Positions 24,200 through 36,460 of a DNA stretch of 64,000 bases are shown here, piece by piece. The stretch lies in assembly GCA_947095535.1 (NCBI GenBank), contig OX352774.1:29900496-29964495 (forward strand). Direction: 5' to 3'. The notes below the pieces were generated by a model. The model saw only the letters and a program-made list of their open reading frames with translations. It made no database searches and was not told the DNA's origin. Source of the DNA: Poecilobothrus nobilitatus (Eukaryota > Arthropoda > Insecta > Diptera > Dolichopodidae). The number at the start of each line of letters is the position of its first letter. Within the stretch, counting starts at the first letter, position 1. Made by a program: the position numbers and the translations under genes.

Positions 24200-24910
24200 T
24201 AGGTGGGTAGGAAAGTATAAAGGGCTGCAGATACACACTAAGGCACCAGTTTAGGTCCGTTATGATATCTTGGATCAATTTCCTTTTTACTGGTTTATCT
24301 TGAAAAACTTATAACAAAGCTCTTATGAAGCGCTGTAAATCGATTAAGTCAACCTCCGACAAATCCAAAATGTTATTAATTTCCCCAGAGACTTTTTTTC
24401 ATTTTAGAGCAGAAGCTAGAAATTCATATAATATGTGAAATATTGATTTCTCACTTATCCCTAATATTTTCAACTTCTGTAAAAGTCATATCAAGGAAGT
24501 CTTAACTTTCTGGGATGTCTGCCGATCAAACAGTGTTTCGTTAAAATCCCTATTACATTGACAATATTGGGGCGATTTATGGATGAGAGTTTAATTGAGA
24601 ATTTAGGATCGAATAAAGATCAAATCTTTTTTACCACAGCATAACTATTAATAGAAAATTATCTACTGCTTGTGAGTAAATTGGCTTGTAGTTCACGTTC
24701 ACCCTATTTATTTAAGAATGACAGGCAGTTATTAACAACCGCTAAACTTACCGAGTAGCATTTCAATACCTTAATGCTAAGTTAACTGTCTGTCGTCAAG
24801 ATGCAAGCTTTTCTAGTAGAAACTACGTTACTTTCAGTAAGTTCACTGCTTCCTTTATGGCAAATTTTTTAGTTTGAAAAACGCTACAATGGTCAAACAG
24901 GTAAAAAATT
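24200..24910 (-). mobile_element. LINE fossil: RNase H and C-terminal zinc-knuckle region
   Basis: The minus strand preserves, with frameshifts, the end of a LINE ORF2 of a type that carries RNase H. Near 24885 is VFQTKKFAIKEAVNLLK (family VFQAEV.AI..A). Then ILTTDSQLSIKVLK near 24800 carries the catalytic TDSQ. Then LTKHCLIGRHPRKLRLP near 24530 (family LTGHCLIGRHA.RLG.P) is followed by a worn C-terminal helical tail including LSEVDLIDLQRFI near 24350. The 3' UTR follows, with ACGGACCTAAACTGG and CTTAGTGTGTATCTGCAG, a phrase typical of insect LINE tails, ending near 24200. Stops and indels make it inactive. It is 5'-truncated, which is usual for LINE insertions. Confidence 0.8.
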
Positions 24911-25311
24911 AGAATAACTGGTTATTATTATTATTGGTTACTTAAATTTAATAATTTAATTTAAATTAAAAAAAAAAAATTTTTTAATATTTTGATTTTT
25001 TTTAAGATTTTTGGAGTTTAACTTTTTTTTAACGAACGACACACAATGAAATTAACAAAATCTAGTTACAAAAACTTTTCCATTTTTTTCTTTATAAAGA
25101 ATTATAAGATTTTTTATTTGAAGAGTGGCGTAAAAAGAAAAAAATATATTTTATGCAAAACAAAAATATCGGAACCTAAGAATTGGAAACTCACCCAGAA
25201 GGTTATTAAAATAAGAATGAATCTAAGCCTAATTGAAAAATGAAAATTTTAGATAAAAAAAAACTCAGCATTCATTTTGATTGAGTAAATTGGAATTACC
25301 GTAGTAGAAAG
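24911..25311. other. AT-rich non-coding spacer
   Basis: The lysine-rich open frame at 25046-25243 reflects A-rich sequence and shows no domain. Nothing else seen. Confidence 0.55.
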
Positions 25312-25492
25312 CTGGGCCCTATTGCAGCACCAACTACTTATTACTAATCAAATAACCATTTTTTTTTTATAAGTTTTTGTTGCACCATATTTGGTAATAA
25401 CTCAATAAAGTTTTGATTAGTAAAAAACAATTATCAAAAAAAAAAAAATAATTATATGATTAGTGATAAGTTGTTGGAGCAATATGCCCCAG
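25312..25492. mobile_element. palindromic MITE, 181 bp
   Basis: Outer ends CTGGGCCCTATTGCAGCACC and, inverted, CTGGGGCATATTGCTCCAAC pair over about 70 bases per arm, including ACTTATTACTAATCA against ACTTATCACTAATCA and a T tract on each side. Only about 30-40 bases lie between the arms. There is no coding capacity. The structure fits a non-autonomous DNA transposon. Target duplication and superfamily cannot be fixed by eye. Confidence 0.75.
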
Positions 25493-26529
25493 TTTTAAAA
25501 ATCCTCGGAAAAAAATAATATAATATCAATGTACATTTTACCAATATGGTTCACTAAATTATTTTCAAAATAAATTCTTTTATATGTTTCCAAAAAGTAA
25601 TAATACTTTTATTAATAAAACAATTTTCTACACAAATTAGGTTAAATAATTCAAAAATAATCCATTCATATTCAAATATTGAAAAATACTTTAAAAACAA
25701 AATGTTAAATTAAATTAATGCACTGCACTTTAAAATATACTTATTTTTATAAAGATTCGTATGTACAGAGAACCTCATATGTACATATGTATGTAAGTAA
25801 TATGTATACTGAATTGAGAATAGGTAAGTATATAATTAAAAATTAAAATTTTCAAAATTTTCCGAATTTTAGTTCTCATTTTAAATTTTTCCTTTTTCAT
25901 TTTCTCAATTTTCCGGAGTAGAGAGACCTGGGAAAAGTTGATGAAAATTTTTTTCTTTTTTTTTTAATGGAAAAATCTTAATAAAATTGAATGAAAATTA
26001 TATACTTATTATATACTATATTATTATATATATACTTAAGAAAAATGAAAAATTTTCAAAACAATCATAAAATAATTGAGTCATAATGTTATTAATAGGT
26101 CAGTGATGTATTAAAAACAATTTTATAAATATTCGAAAAAAAAAAAAAACAAAAAGAAAATATTTATTTATTTTATTTTTCAATAATAGTTGTGTGAATT
26201 TTCTTTATATTATTATGAAAATTTGAAAATATTGCAAATATTATGGGATCGGGACGTAATTCCATTTTCCATAATCCCACCGAGACAAAATACTGCTATT
26301 GTTAAAAATTCCCCTTTTTTGTAATTTGATTTGTTTTTTATTTTTGATAAGATGATAAGTTTTTATTTCATGATAAGATGATAAGTAAACCGTAAACATA
26401 TTTTTTCATTAATAGCTACATATGGAGTTTTATTCTATATACTATTTTCTATAGAAAAAAAATTTACAAATAAATATTTTTATATTTTTGAAATATTTAT
26501 ATAAACAAAATTAATTCAAAGAAATTTTA
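25493..26529. other. AT-rich non-coding spacer
   Basis: TATATA runs near 25775-25800 and 26000-26035. The short word TAAGATGATAAG(T) is repeated near 26348 and 26374. No gene seen. Confidence 0.6.
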
Positions 26530-26655
26530 GAGTTGGTTACAAAATCAGGATTATACCGTTTTTCCAGAATATTTATATATTATGTATATGTGATATTTTG
26601 AATTAGGAAGGATTTGAGAGTTGAATTCAAAATCAGAGTTATACGCCTTTTCTTC
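26530..26655 (+). repeat. dispersed repeat core, copies 2 and 3 in tandem
   Basis: GTTACAAAATCAGGATTATA (from 26535) and TCAAAATCAGAGTTATACGC (from 26627) are two diverged copies about 90 bases apart, each followed by a T-rich run and TATATG. Related cores occur at 6556 and 31477. Confidence 0.55.
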
Positions 26656-28402
26656 GTATATGTGAGATTCGAAAATCTCACTCGTATAAAAAACCAATAA
26701 AAAACCGGGATTTTGTCTTTGATGCGATTTTGGAAAATTACTTTTTGTACCAAACCCAAATATTATGCCATCAACCTTACTATATGTATATATAAGAATT
26801 AATCATCCTTTTTAATGAAAAATATTGTTCATTCATCTGGGCTGTGATTTTTATTTTTTATCAGAATATTTTTGAATGAATTCATTTTAAAACTTTTCAA
26901 TTCACATTTAAATTACACATACACATAAAATTCTTTTTTTTTTAAATATTATTAAAAAATGGATGACGAATTTTTTAAAGCCTTAAAGTTAATTTTTCAT
27001 GAAAAATTTTAAAATAACAAAAAATATTTTTTTTTAATATGTCTGGATTTTTTACGTCTTTGATATATAGGGCCCCTTTTTATAGCCTTAAGTGTAAAGA
27101 AAATTCAAAGAACTTATATATGTACATATATGTTAAAGTTTTCTGGTTTTAATATTTAAATTTTTAGAAATTATATACAGAAATTGAATATAATAACATT
27201 TTGATTTTTATATTTAACATATTTTAGTGATGAATTGTGTTAGAATGCGTTTACAAAGTATTCAAAAGCTGAAACTCATGAATGAGAGAAAACTGATTGA
27301 AAACTGATTTGACAAACGACGATTGTGATTGACAAAAGACTGATAGTGAAGTGATAAGTCAAACGAACACTAACCCAAAGTATAGATATTGTAATAAGTA
27401 GTGACACTGTCTTTCTATTAAACCTAATGCATTTTCTTACAACAAAAACTATAATTTGTAAAAACAGGTAGAAACTACTCCCCTTTATTTTATATTGTAT
27501 AAAAAAACTATAAGAAAGAAAGAGTACAAAACATTGTTGCATTTGAATTTTTACAATGCTTTTTAACGGTAGCTGCCCAGTGAAATTGGTTATGTATTAG
27601 TTATCAATGTAATCGAAAGGATTATGTGATATCGAAATTTTTTTTATAATGGTGAAATAAATTTTTAATATTTCTTAGAATTTTATATTTTCAAATTTTG
27701 ATCCAGAATAGTTTTGTGAGATATAAAAAAAATTCCAAGGGAAGTGTTGTGAAAATTTGAAGTAAGTAAAATCTTGCAAAAATTCATTTTCACATAAAAA
27801 AATCGTTTAGTGTTTTTAGTTTGAAAAAGTGTTTGACAGAATCTGAGATCCATATCTAATTTATGGTTAACATTTCATTGTTAGTTTCTGAAACCTTGTA
27901 GAAGTTTTCTAAACAAAAGAATGGATGAACAGACGAACATAGTAAAATTACAAATAAATGTTGCAAAATTTTTTCGAAATATGTAGGTACATGCTAAAAA
28001 AAAAAAAATTATCATTTATATAACAACCAAAATATAAAATCATAAGTTACTTTTAGTCGATTGGTTGTTTGCAATTTTTAATTATGGGTTTAGAAAAATG
28101 CAACAAAAAATAAGTTGTTTTACTTCCATAAACATATTTTAATAATACTTCGATCTAGAAAAATTAAGGAGAACTTTATTAATTTAAAAAAATTTATTAT
28201 TAAAATACATATTTACAATAGAGTTACAAGAAAGCCTAAGCTTAAAATATTCAAAGTATTCAAAATAAAGCATAGAGGTGAAATCGTTACTTTTGTTTCG
28301 TTTTGTTTTTTGTTTCTGCTTTAAATAATTTTGTGCATTTGGTCAGTATCATAAGAAATAATGGAATTCATTTGAGCTGTCAAAGTTTTCGAAAGAAAGA
28401 AT
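26656..28402. other. AT-rich non-coding spacer
   Basis: The patch 27280-27430 is less AT-rich (repeated ACTGATT and GACAAA words) but has no convincing coding frame on either strand. No gene called. Confidence 0.55.
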
Positions 28403-28589
28403 TTTTTTTTTTTTTTTTAGTCCATTTCTCTGTCACATAAATGTTAACAGTAAATTATACAGCCTTTCCTTTTCAGGTGTTGCTATAAATGTTGTAAGGG
28501 GAATAACTCTGTGCGGGATTCTAACTCACACTCCCTCGGTCTTTATAGCGTATGTTATACGATCTTACCCACTAGGCCACCGAGACCCC
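28403..28589 (-). mobile_element. tRNA-derived SINE, copy 2 (full length, diverged)
   Basis: Same order as copy 1 on the minus strand: GGGGTCTCGGTGGCCTAGTGG head with intact A-box, a degenerate B-box (GAGTTAGAATCCC), body, and a poly-A tail (T run at 28403-28418). More diverged than the copies at 11514 and 49687. Confidence 0.8.
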
Positions 28590-31025
28590 TAGGAAGCAAT
28601 TAGAAGTATTAGATCATCTTAATTAATCCATTGATATACAAGTACATATAGGAAAAAATTCCAAATATGTACTCTTAAATTCTTTGATAACTTAAATATA
28701 CATAATATGTTATGTAAGTTAACACAGATGTTAAAATTTTATTTTTAAAAATACAAATTGATAATTACATAGGTAGGTACCCACATACATAATCAAATAT
28801 TTTATTCTATTGTCAATCAAAAAGCCTTATTATAACTAAAATAAATCTATATAAAATGAAATGATTCAATTATTCTCATAAACATATTAAACGCCCGACA
28901 AAGTGTTAATTGGTTTAAATAAACATAATAATAAAATAATAAAAACAAAACAAAAAATAATATTGTAAAATTGATTCTATCTTTGAGTCAATAATCGTAA
29001 TTCGAATAATAAACATAACATTTACAAAATACAAAATCAAAACAAAAAAAAAAGTGCATTTAAATAATAAAAGTTATTTTTTCCTTTTTTTTTTTTTTTT
29101 TTCTTGATTATAACAACTGCAAATCATAAACATTATCGTAAATCGGAAGTAAAAATAAAAATTTTTCACGGTATTTGGTGCTAAATAATTTCAATTTCAA
29201 TTTGTTTTTTTTTTTTTGTCTGCGAACTATTTCACTAAAACATAAAAAAAAAAAAAAAAAATGTTTTTACTTCCCTAACCTTGAAAACGATGCTAAGATT
29301 TTATTTATTTATTTTCCATTTTTTACTTGTTTTTTTTTTGTTTTGATTTAAATTTTTTTCTCTCTATAAGTAACTTACAAAAAATTACACGGTGGATTGA
29401 TTTAAGCAAGTGGTCAAACTTAAAACATTTTAATTTGTTTACATAATATTGACGATACATACAATAAAAACGTTTCAATAAAAATTTTTTAAATAAATTT
29501 GGAGGGAAAATGTTTCTTTTTGAAAAATCTAAAATTTAATAAATGAATTGAAAAACAAACTAGAAAAACTTGACTGTAATAACTCTAGGATATCCGCATG
29601 AGCATAATAATGATTGATATATTAAGAGCTTAACAAAATCTCACTTTTATTAATCTTCATTGGCAAAATCTTCTTTTTAAAAAATTTCATTTTAAAATGG
29701 AGACTTTTTTTTTTTAATTTTCTTTTCAAAAAACTCCATTTTTAAGAAAACACCTTATCTCCCATTTTTATAACAAAACAAAAAATTGAAGTTGAAACAG
29801 TGACTACAAGAGTTGTTTTAAAGTTTTCATTCATTTGTCTAGAGGTGTTCGGGATACCAACTCTGTATTTATTTTGGGAGCTGAATGAAATCCCAAGAAA
29901 AGGACTCCCAATAATATAAGATTCCAAAAAAAGTCCAAAAAACAAAACAGTCCCAGAAAGAGAATAATAAATTTCAAAATCCCCAGTTCTATGTTTTCAT
30001 ACATTTAAAAATTCAAAATTTTCCCTGCTGTTTTAAATTTTTGGTTGTTGAAATATGTATGTATGTATATGTATTAAAAATAATAGGGAGTAACTTTAGA
30101 GTTGCTTATAAAGTGAAGTCATTTTCCAGTCTATATACATGTAATATATACATGTGAGGCTCTGAATATATAGAGATACTATAAGTAGCAAATATTTTTT
30201 CTCGAAGCTTAATTAAGGTATCAATAAGATATGAGAATATAAATTTCACAGTTATATGAAAGGTATCCGAATCTCTTGCGCTAGATTAACTTATAGAAAT
30301 CTTTGTTTGTGTTAGAAATCTTTATAATAAAACTTAATTTCTTTTGACAAACATACACATACCTATAGATATAGCTTAATTAGACACTGCATCTCTGTCA
30401 GATACTCAAACCTGCCATTTAAACTTGTTCAATCTCAATAAGAAAATTGGCATTTATATAAAAATGAAATAATAAAAAATTTTAGAATCTTAACTCCATT
30501 ATTTTTGAGTTTTCATGCGAATGAATGTCAAATGGGTAAATCGATATCCTAAGCAAGAATATACTTATATACTTTTTCATATTAATAAACGTCTCATTTA
30601 AGGTCTCACAAACGTAATGGAAAATTTTTTATAACTTTAATGCAAATTTATTATATTCATACCGATATAGAAATAAACATAGAAATACATAATATATTTA
30701 TTAGAAATGAGTATGTACAGCATTCAAATGATAAGTTTGTTTAAATATTTATATTCAATAGGTAAGCATTTATGTACTTTATATATCAATGGATTTATTT
30801 ATTATTTTATAAAATAAACAAATAGAAAAGTTTTTCATATGTACTTATTTTAATGCATTTTAGAATTTATTTGTTTTTTTTTTTTTTCATTCCATAAAAG
30901 GTTATTGACTGCAAAACTTTATTAATTAGTAATTACGTGTTAATTGTGTTACAGGGTAACAAATAAATTATTTCCGGTGCTCTGTATTTCATAATACAAA
31001 ATTCAAAATATATATTATAATATTT
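28590..31025. other. AT-rich non-coding spacer
   Basis: Mostly A/T tracts. At 29875-29990 there is a loose series of ATCCCAA/TCCAAAAA words reminiscent of one arm of the foldback-like element at 11262, without an inverted partner. The minus frame at 29742-29945 crosses this series and is not called. Confidence 0.5.
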
Positions 31026-31028
31026 GAT

Positions 31029-31063
31029 AATGTATAAGTGTTATGTTATAACACTTATACATT
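31029..31063. repeat. perfect 16-bp inverted repeat, 3-base loop
   Basis: AATGTATAAGTGTTAT (31029-31044), loop GTT, then its exact reverse complement at 31048-31063. It is too short for a typical animal pre-miRNA. It could be a recombination-born palindrome or the relic of a MITE centre. Confidence 0.85.
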
Positions 31064-31320
31064 AACACTTGTAAAAAATATCTCCCATGCTTCCAATAAA
31101 ATTATTTTAAGAACAAGAATGACAAATAATCTAAAAATGGATGGATGAAATAGTGATTAGAGTGTTCAGTGATTAGAGTTATCAATCTCTCAAACATGAG
31201 GCTCAGGCTCGAAATTCGCTAAAAATGAACACTTTTGTTAAATAATTCTGGATCATATATATTTATAAACATTCTTTAAGGAATGATGTTATAATTCCAA
31301 AAAAGAGATCTACAGTTACA

Positions 31321-31825
31321 AAAGTTCAAACAATGAAAAAAATTAATTCCACCAAAAAAAAATTCCACAAATTTAAAAAGCTTAATTTCGGATTTGGCGG
31401 CACTAGCTTCCACTATTTTAAGTGTTTATTTTTCAAATAACATATTGTTTGTAAAAAAGTGATTTGGAGGAATCTTGTAGTTTATTACAAAATCAGGGTT
31501 ATACAATTTTTCTAGAATATGTAAATACATATATAAAGAGCGCTACAAATCCTCGTATCTCAAAAATTCGTTTTATTAACATTTCGTTTTTTAAAATCTT
31601 GTTTCTTAAAATCTCGTTTTATCAAAATCTCATTTTTTTTTAAATTTCGGTAAATCTCTTTTTTTTCAGAAAATATAGAAAAAAAGAAATTGTAATTTTT
31701 AATTTTATAGAATAATATCCGGATCCGGATTTTAGAATTGGATTTAAAATCAGGTTCTCAATAATTTGTGTATAGCGAGGGGGTTTTGGGGTGGCAGTCC
31801 CCACTACTTCAAAAGCTTTCATCTT
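31321..31825 (-). mobile_element. worn relatives of the foldback-like element
   Basis: Contains two inverted copies of the dispersed core found at 12066 (31388-31428 and 31752-31820) and a tandem series of AAAATCTCGTTTTAT-type modules at 31555-31640, comparable in design to the AAAATCCC modules at 11265. It also contains the ACAAAATCAGGGTTATAC core at 31477-31520. This is probably one or two overlapping old insertions. Boundaries are unknown. An open frame at 31640-31822 crosses the core and is not a gene. Confidence 0.45.
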
Positions 31826-34800
31826 GCAATATGTATGAAAAAAAAATATTATTGGTATTAGGTATTTTAGAGTTTAAATATCCGATATGGTCTCATATGG
31901 CCTAGTATACTATCGTATATGTTGATTATATTTATAATAATTATAATATGAAGAGTATATTTCCAATATTTGATTTTCCTGGACCATTATTAATAGTATT
32001 CTCATTTTTAGTATTCTCATTCGTCTTTTAAGTTCTGAATCTAAAAATTCAAAAGTCTCACCAATTTTTCAGAAAGTTTAAAGTTTCAAAAGGTCAAACA
32101 AATGAAAAACATATATATTTTATTAACTGAAATTGAGATACAAAAAAAAAGAAAAGAAAATAAAATAATTATTTTAAATTTACTAACATTCAAAAACTGA
32201 TAAAAAAAAAGTAATTGACGCCAATGGATATAGAAATAATGATTCACAATAAAAGTAAATGACGCCATTAAATATATAGTAATAAAATAATGAATCACAC
32301 TTAAATGTTTTGAACTTAAACATTATTTTATATTCACAATAAGTATTAATTACCTAAAAATAAATATAAAATTTTATTCCTTAGAATCCTTAATGGCAAA
32401 CAAAAAATTTAATTGTGAAATTGTTTCAAAATCTAAAAGAAAATTAATATTCGGGACTCAGAAATTATAATCAAACTACTCACACAGTTGCATCACATGA
32501 AAGAATTGTATGTAACTTGCAGTTTCCAATTTTTTTTTTTTTTTACACACTACCCAAACTCTAGAAAAGCTTTCCTTTTTACAAAATTATTGTAGGTTTG
32601 AGCAAAAAGCTGAGGAGTTCAGGGGAAATATGAACATAAAGCAGAATTGGCGGGAAAATTGGAGACGAACCTGAATAGATCCTTTTTGAAAAGTTGCAAA
32701 TTGCATATTGGACCATTTGTTCCAATTTAATTCAACTGCCATTCAAATTTTTCAAATCAAAAATTTCTTCTTTGTTCCCTTTCCTTCCTATATTTTTTAG
32801 CCGCATTATTGACTATTTTAGGTTAAGAGTACGTGCTTATTTCATTATTCTAGCTATAAACGGAGAGATATGGGTTGAGTTAGAATGCTTATCTCATTAG
32901 TCTGCCTGTATATGAAGGAACGTGGTTCTATAAATGGGTATTCTACACTACCCAAGAGGCTTAAGTTTTCTTGGTTTCTTTCAGGATTTTCACCTTTCAC
33001 ATTGATAGATATTTTTAACAAAATTTATTTAATAACAAAACTATGAATTTAAAAATTTAATAACCATAAAACTATAAGAAATACTTGTTTAGAAATGTTA
33101 AAATGTATGGTAATATATAAGTACATTATATCATCTTATATACATATATAATTATGTATTGTTTGGGAATTATTGTAGGAATTATTAATTAAGGGTAAAA
33201 ATAATTATTTTTATAAAACTTAACATATCATTCATTTAAAAAATACATTATTTAAAAAAATTCATTATTAAACTCAAGTTAAATATTAATCAATTACTTT
33301 ATGAAATATAATTTAAACAAAATAATTCATAATTTTATTTTTTCATATTATACAAGTATAATATTATATACACGCAACGCAACATTTATAATATATATGT
33401 ACATATGTAAATTATTTGATTGCACATTTTATATACCTACACATATATCCTTGATATACATACTTAAGTATGTAATAATATTCATATATATGAATATCCT
33501 TTCATAATATATTTAAAAATTATTTTTGTATTTAATTAAATTTACAAGAAAATCAAGGTTATCAACACACATAACCTATAAATTAAATATAAATAAAAAA
33601 AAAATATAAAAATTAAATTGAAAAGAGAACAACAAAATCATACGTATAATCTCATGGATATTTTATAAACACAATAACATAATTTTAAAATTTCCTTGAC
33701 TTTATTCCATTTTAATGCATTTAACATATATACATATATACATACATATGTATATAATTTTAACAATACAAACATATGGTAGATAAATATGCGTATAGCA
33801 AAAAAAAAAAAAGTATATATATAGTATATGTATCTATTATTTTGAAAATTTTCATATTTTTCATCTCATGCATATTATGAGAACATTATCATTATCATCA
33901 TCATCATTATTATTATCATTATCATCGTAAAACTCTTATTATTATTATCATCATTTATAAGTAGGTACATATATATATTATTCATATTATATTACTAATG
34001 ACTATAATGACTAATGTAATGAGTATATATTATAATATATATATTAATCCTCTATATTATCCTTTTCATTTTTTCATTTTTTTTTTTTTCAAAATTTACT
34101 GTTACTTTTTTTTTGTTATCAGATGTATATATGCATATATGTATTTATTTATAATCTACATACATTTTCACACATACAAATAAACATTTACACCCACTCA
34201 TATTTTTTATATTAAATCAATAATATAATTTATAATAACAAAAATTGATGAAGATGATGATGATGATTGTAACACCGGTTTTATGCCATAAATTATGATG
34301 TAAAAAAAAATTTTCCAATAATATAAAATATTTTTTAATAAAATATTAAAATTCTTAGTGCGATATCTTATGACTTATGACTTATATGAACATACCCATC
34401 CCGATTCCCGACATACATACATACATATTTTATGATTTTTTCTTTGGAAAAATTTAAAAAAAGAAAAAAAAATTTTTTTTTTATTTGATTTTCCTCAGAG
34501 ATGATCATATCATATACCAGGAAATAAAAAAAAACAAAACAAAAAAAAAATTTTCTTGGAAATTTTCTTTTTGTTTTTGTTTCAAAAAGGAAAAAGCCCT
34601 AAAACAAAATTTTTCATTTTAAAATTTTCATTTTTCATTTGTTTACATTCTGGAATTTTTTAGTGTTTCTTCTTTTTTGTTTTTTATTTTTTAATTTTTG
34701 ATTTTCTTCAATTTTGTGTAAAAAATTTTGTAATTTTTCATTTTTAGTGTACAAAAAAAAAATTTTTTTTTTTTTTAAATATGGTGTAAATTGGTGTTTT

Positions 34801-35790
34801 TTTTGTTTTTGTTTTTTTTTTCGATTCGGTTTTTGACTAAATCGAATGAATGAGTAGGGAACGATTTAAAGATTAGGAATTGGGTCAAGGGCTGGTATTT
34901 TGTAAACATTATTTTCTTACTTTGTATATATATAATAAACAAAAAACAAAAAAAAAAAATTCTTTTTATTTAATGTTTTTTTTTTTTGGTATTCATACAT
35001 ATGGTATAACGTAACAAATTTTTTTATGTATATATATAGGTATATATACATATTTATTTTTACATATGCTTTATTGTTTCTACACTTATTAAAAAAGCAT
35101 CAAATGAATTTTTCAAAGTAAAAAAAAAAAAAAACCGAGACGCGTCATATTATATAGGTACATAATAATATGTAACATTTAAACAGAACATAAAAAACTA
35201 AAAAATAAAAATAATAAAAAATGAAAAATAACGAAAACAAAATGAAGTTAAGTTCAAAATACAATATTTAATTCTAAGTAATATATACTAATATGTAATA
35301 AAAGAAATGAATTGAGTACCAAAGTCATAGTAACAACATATATATATCTATAATATATATCTACATATATATCTATAACAGGAAACTTTAGCAATGGTTT
35401 CTTAGCATGAAATTTTTGTCAGGATATGGGGAAATTAAAACAAAAAAAAAACATAAATAGAATTATATTTCTTTAATATAAAAATTTATGTATTTCGAAA
35501 TAAAAATAATGTTTTTAATTTTTTTTATTTAAAATTTTTCAAAATATATCAAATACCATAACAATAAAGTAAAGAAGTAAATTATATAATGTTAGCTAAC
35601 GCTTATATAGGGTTATTTAACTTTAAGTGTTACGAATTGATAAGGAAATCAAATTAACACCTATCTGTTGATGAACACCTGGTCGATCAATGTTATAGGA
35701 CAGAGTTAGTAACAAAATAACGAAATTAAGAGGAAATTAACATCATTGTATACAATCGAGACCAATTGAAGCGGTAAGTTAAATATGTTT
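31826..35790. other. AT-rich non-coding spacer with microsatellites
   Basis: Trinucleotide ATC/ATT run at 33886-33930, GATGAT run at 34244-34268, many TATATG/CATACATA runs (33720-33830, 35030-35060, 35335-35385). The patch 32540-33000 is less AT-rich and carries the words ACACTACCCAA twice (32543 and 32946) and a possible worn tRNA-like stretch at 32870-32945, too weak to call as a SINE. No gene seen. Confidence 0.5.
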
Positions 35791-35793
35791 CTC

Positions 35794-35832
35794 CTTTTAC
35801 CTCTCTCTATACGCTCTTAAGAGAGGTAAAAG
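35794..35832. repeat. perfect 13-bp inverted repeat
   Basis: CTTTTACCTCTCT (35794-35806) and AGAGAGGTAAAAG (35820-35832) with a 13-base spacer. Could form a hairpin; no T run positions it as a terminator, and none is expected in this genome. Confidence 0.75.
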
Positions 35833-35903
35833 CGGAAACCAAAAAAAAAAGGATCTTATCAAAAGGATTTGATTTTAAGGATCTGATTAAAAAAATTTTA
35901 AAA

Positions 35904-35973
35904 ACCCACACTTCCCCGGTGTTTACAGCGTATTTTATATGCTCTTATACCCATACTAAGCCACCGAAGCCCC
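35904..35973 (-). mobile_element. SINE fragment, copy 3 (tRNA-like head only)
   Basis: On the minus strand it starts GGGGCTTCGGTGGCTTAGTA, continues AAAATACGCTGTAAACACCG and stops near GTGGG, so only about the first 70 bases of the SINE remain. The body and tail are missing. Confidence 0.75.
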
Positions 35974-36052
35974 TTTTGGCATTCATTTAAAATTTATTTA
36001 AATTTAATAAGTTAAGTTTACATATACTTTATGTACTCAAAAAAAAAGTCTG

Positions 36053-36054
<2 letters not shown>

Positions 36055-36092
<38 letters not shown>
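36055..36092. repeat. (AT)19 microsatellite
   Basis: Uninterrupted AT dinucleotides, 38 bases. Confidence 0.95.
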
Positions 36093-36094
<2 letters not shown>

Positions 36095-36460
36095 TGTCTT
36101 GAATATTTATACAATCGTATAGGGTATATTTGGAGGATTAAAAGGAACAAAAAAATTTTCTGTAGGAGAGGCGGGTTTATATCCCTTGGTTCTTGAGATA
36201 ATGAGTCCTTAAGTTTTAATTTAGATTACTTAAATCTCAAAAACTGTATTCAAGACTGAAAGAGAACCAATCTGTGTATATTTATTAAAAGAATATGACA
36301 TTCTATCCTATATAGTATTAATATAGTATTAATATATACAAAATTATTTATTTTATGATGGTTTAGTGTTAAAAATCACTGTTTGAAATGCACACTGGCA
36401 AAAAAAAATTAAATATATAAAATTTCTGACTTTTTTTTTCTTTTTTAATTTGATTAGAAA

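Noticed and set aside
31029..31063. Pre-miRNA
   Set aside because: The stem is only 16 bp with a 3-base loop, shorter than animal pre-miRNA hairpins.
32870..32945. Possible tRNA-like SINE head
   Set aside because: A-box and B-box matches are too weak and no second copy was found.
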